Shown piece after piece: positions 4,147 to 5,443 of a stretch of DNA of 5,443 bases (within the stretch, counting starts at the first letter, position 1; each line of letters opens with the position of its first letter). The notes beneath the pieces were generated by a model. That model was not told where the DNA came from and ran no database searches. It saw nothing but the letters and a program-made list of their open reading frames with translations. The position numbers and the translations under genes were made by a program. The DNA lies in the NCBI GenBank assembly GCA_900751685.1, contig CAADSR010000369.1:1-5443 (forward strand). The letters run 5' to 3'. The DNA comes from Clostridia bacterium. GTDB taxonomy: Bacteria > Bacillota > Clostridia > UBA1381.

Positions 4147-5443
4147 ATGAACACAACAACACTCACCCAAGGCATTATCTTTTTTATCTACCTGGCGGTC
4201 ATGGTCGGGATCGGTTTTGTTTTTTATTCCAAAAGCAAATCCCATTCGGACTATATTCTTGGCGGCCGCGGCATGAACGTATGGGTCACCGCCCTTTCTG
4301 CCCAGGCTTCTGATATGAGCGGCTGGCTCCTGTTAGGGCTTCCCGGTTTAGCGTACGCTTCTTCTCTGGGGGTCACAGAAGCGATCTGGACTGCAATTGG
4401 CCTGGCGATAGGTACTTATATCAACTGGCTGATCGTCGCAAAGCCGCTTCGTAAATATACTGAAAACGCCTCCAATTCTTTGACAATCCCAGAATTTTTT
4501 CAAAACCGGTTTCAGGATAAAGGGGTCCTGCTGCGTGTGATCCCAGCGCTGTTTATCCTGATCTTTTTCCTGATTTACACAGCATCCGCATTTGTATCCG
4601 GCGCAAAGCTGTTTAATCTGGTATTTGGCATTTCTTATACTACCGCCCTTATTATCAGTGTAGTAGTAATCGTTGCTTACACTTTCCTGGGAGGGTTCAA
4701 AGCCGTTTGTTGGACAGACCTCTTTCAAGGCATTATGATGTTTTTTGCCGTTTTAGTTGTCCCAGTCGTTATGCTGGTCCGCTTTAAATTTAATGATGCA
4801 ATTGATATAAGTGCGTTAGAGCCGATTCAACTGTTCCCCAACGGGACAGCCAATACATTTGGCTGGATGAGTATTATCGGTGCGATCGCCTGGGGTCTTG
4901 GTTATTTTGGACAACCCCATATCCTCGTCCGCTTCATGGCGATCCGCTCCCCAAAAGAAATTCGTCCAGCACGGATCATTGCCATGGTTTGGGTATTGAT
5001 CTCCCTGGCAGCCGCCGTAACGATCGGCTACCTTGGACGGCCTTATTTACAGGAAATCGGTATGCCTTTGGCCGCCGGGGCACAGGAGACTATTTTTATG
5101 GTGCTGGTCAGCCACGTCTTCCCGACCATCCTTGCGGCGATCCTGCTTTCAGCGATTCTGGCGGCTGTCATGTCTACTGCAGACTCCCCGCTCCTTGTAA
5201 CAGCTTCCGCAGTATCCGGCGACTTCTATAAAGTTTTTTTAAACAAAGAAGCCAGTGATAAGACCCTTGTATGGGTCAGCCGTATCACCGTCATTATTGT
5301 AGCTTTGATCGCGGCGTTCTTAGCCGCAAATCCGGAAAGCTCTGTATTCGAGCTGGTTTCCCACGCATGGGCTGGCTTTGGTGCCGCTTTCGGCCCGGCG
5401 ATCCTATGCTGCTTGTTCTGGCGGCGCGCCAACGCAAAGGGGA
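4147..5443 (+). CDS. putP: Sodium/proline symporter PutP, 3' end outside window
   Basis: An open frame of 432 codons running off the right edge; E. coli PutP is about 500 residues, so roughly the last two membrane helices are missing. It is a member of the sodium:solute symporter family that couples Na+ entry to uptake of solute, most likely proline, across the cytoplasmic membrane. The segment aligns with PutP almost without gaps: R41 in GGRGM (39-43), ALSAQASDMSGWLLLGLPG (49-67) with D56, S58, G59 and W60 matching E. coli D55, S57, G58 and W59, then AWGLGYFGQPHILVRFMA (248-265). ILAAVMST (337-344) has S343/T344 in the place of the Na2-site residues S340/T341. About eleven hydrophobic helices are visible. 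The start is supported by AAAGGA and the normal N-terminal length. It has its own promoter within the kdgK terminator, so it is probably not an obligate part of the sugar-acid operon. Confidence 0.93.
   Translation, partial: MNTTTLTQGIIFFIYLAVMVGIGFVFYSKSKSHSDYILGGRGMNVWVTALSAQASDMSGWLLLGLPGLAYASSLGVTEAIWTAIGLAIGTYINWLIVAKPLRKYTENASNSLTIPEFFQNRFQDKGVLLRVIPALFILIFFLIYTASAFVSGAKLFNLVFGISYTTALIISVVVIVAYTFLGGFKAVCWTDLFQGIMMFFAVLVVPVVMLVRFKFNDAIDISALEPIQLFPNGTANTFGWMSIIGAIAWGLGYFGQPHILVRFMAIRSPKEIRPARIIAMVWVLISLAAAVTIGYLGRPYLQEIGMPLAAGAQETIFMVLVSHVFPTILAAILLSAILAAVMSTADSPLLVTASAVSGDFYKVFLNKEASDKTLVWVSRITVIIVALIAAFLAANPESSVFELVSHAWAGFGAAFGPAILCCLFWRRANAKG

Noticed and set aside
4139..4150. A three-codon reading frame (ATG GTT TTA TGA) overlapping the putP start
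   Set aside because: It has no properly spaced ribosome site of its own, as its ATG overlaps the putP one, and is too short to support as a leader peptide.
4348..4728. A 126-residue minus-strand open frame
   Set aside because: It is fully antisense to putP, which is conserved across this stretch. The cysteine-rich translation matches nothing recognised and there is no promoter or ribosome site.
1..5443. A defence, mobile or other new multi-gene system
   Set aside because: Every coding region belongs to a known metabolic, transport, membrane or glycosyltransferase family. No transposase, integrase, nuclease, repeat array or attachment site is visible.

Overview
The window looks like chromosome from a Gram-positive anaerobe of the Clostridia (Firmicutes). 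The grounds are moderate GC content, strong AGGAGG-type ribosome binding sites, TATAAT promoters often with a TG extension, T-rich intrinsic terminators, and gene content (a DUF975 membrane protein, a KDPG aldolase plus KDG kinase pair, and a PutP-like symporter). The lineage is inferred from style and was not looked up. I see no mobile element, CRISPR array, tRNA or rRNA.

Layout: (1) 1-773, minus strand: a polyprenol-phosphate glycosyltransferase of the GtrB/ArnC/CsbB type, 5' end complete and 3' end off the left edge. (2) 774-952: a divergent intergenic region with a promoter in each direction and a perfect 8-4-8 palindrome on the -35 box of the glycosyltransferase. (3) 953-2115, plus: a two-gene unit of a DUF975 integral membrane protein and a GNAT acetyltransferase (5-nt gap), closed by an intrinsic terminator at 2131-2159. 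(4) 2171-4049, plus: a sugar-acid unit with a promoter, a hairpin leader, KDPG aldolase (eda/kdgA), KDG kinase (kdgK) and a strong terminator. (5) 4029-5443, plus: putP, a Na+/solute symporter whose 3' end lies beyond the right edge. Its promoter is built into the kdgK terminator, and its leader is about 80 nt long and foldable.

How the genes work together: KDG kinase phosphorylates 2-keto-3-deoxygluconate to KDPG, and the aldolase splits KDPG into pyruvate and glyceraldehyde 3-phosphate. Together they form the last two steps of hexuronate/pectin-type catabolism; the upstream enzymes (uronate isomerase, reductases, dehydratases) are not in the window. PutP most likely imports proline with Na+ and is transcribed from its own promoter. 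That promoter has the same TTGCAA, 17-bp spacer and TGATA-type layout as the eda promoter. The DUF975/GNAT pair and the glycosyltransferase have no visible link to sugar-acid use.

All protein-coding genes belong to known families. The less routine material is in the non-coding DNA: a promoter nested in a terminator, two leaders with regulatory-looking folds, and two dyads at promoters. I found no evidence of a new multi-gene system.
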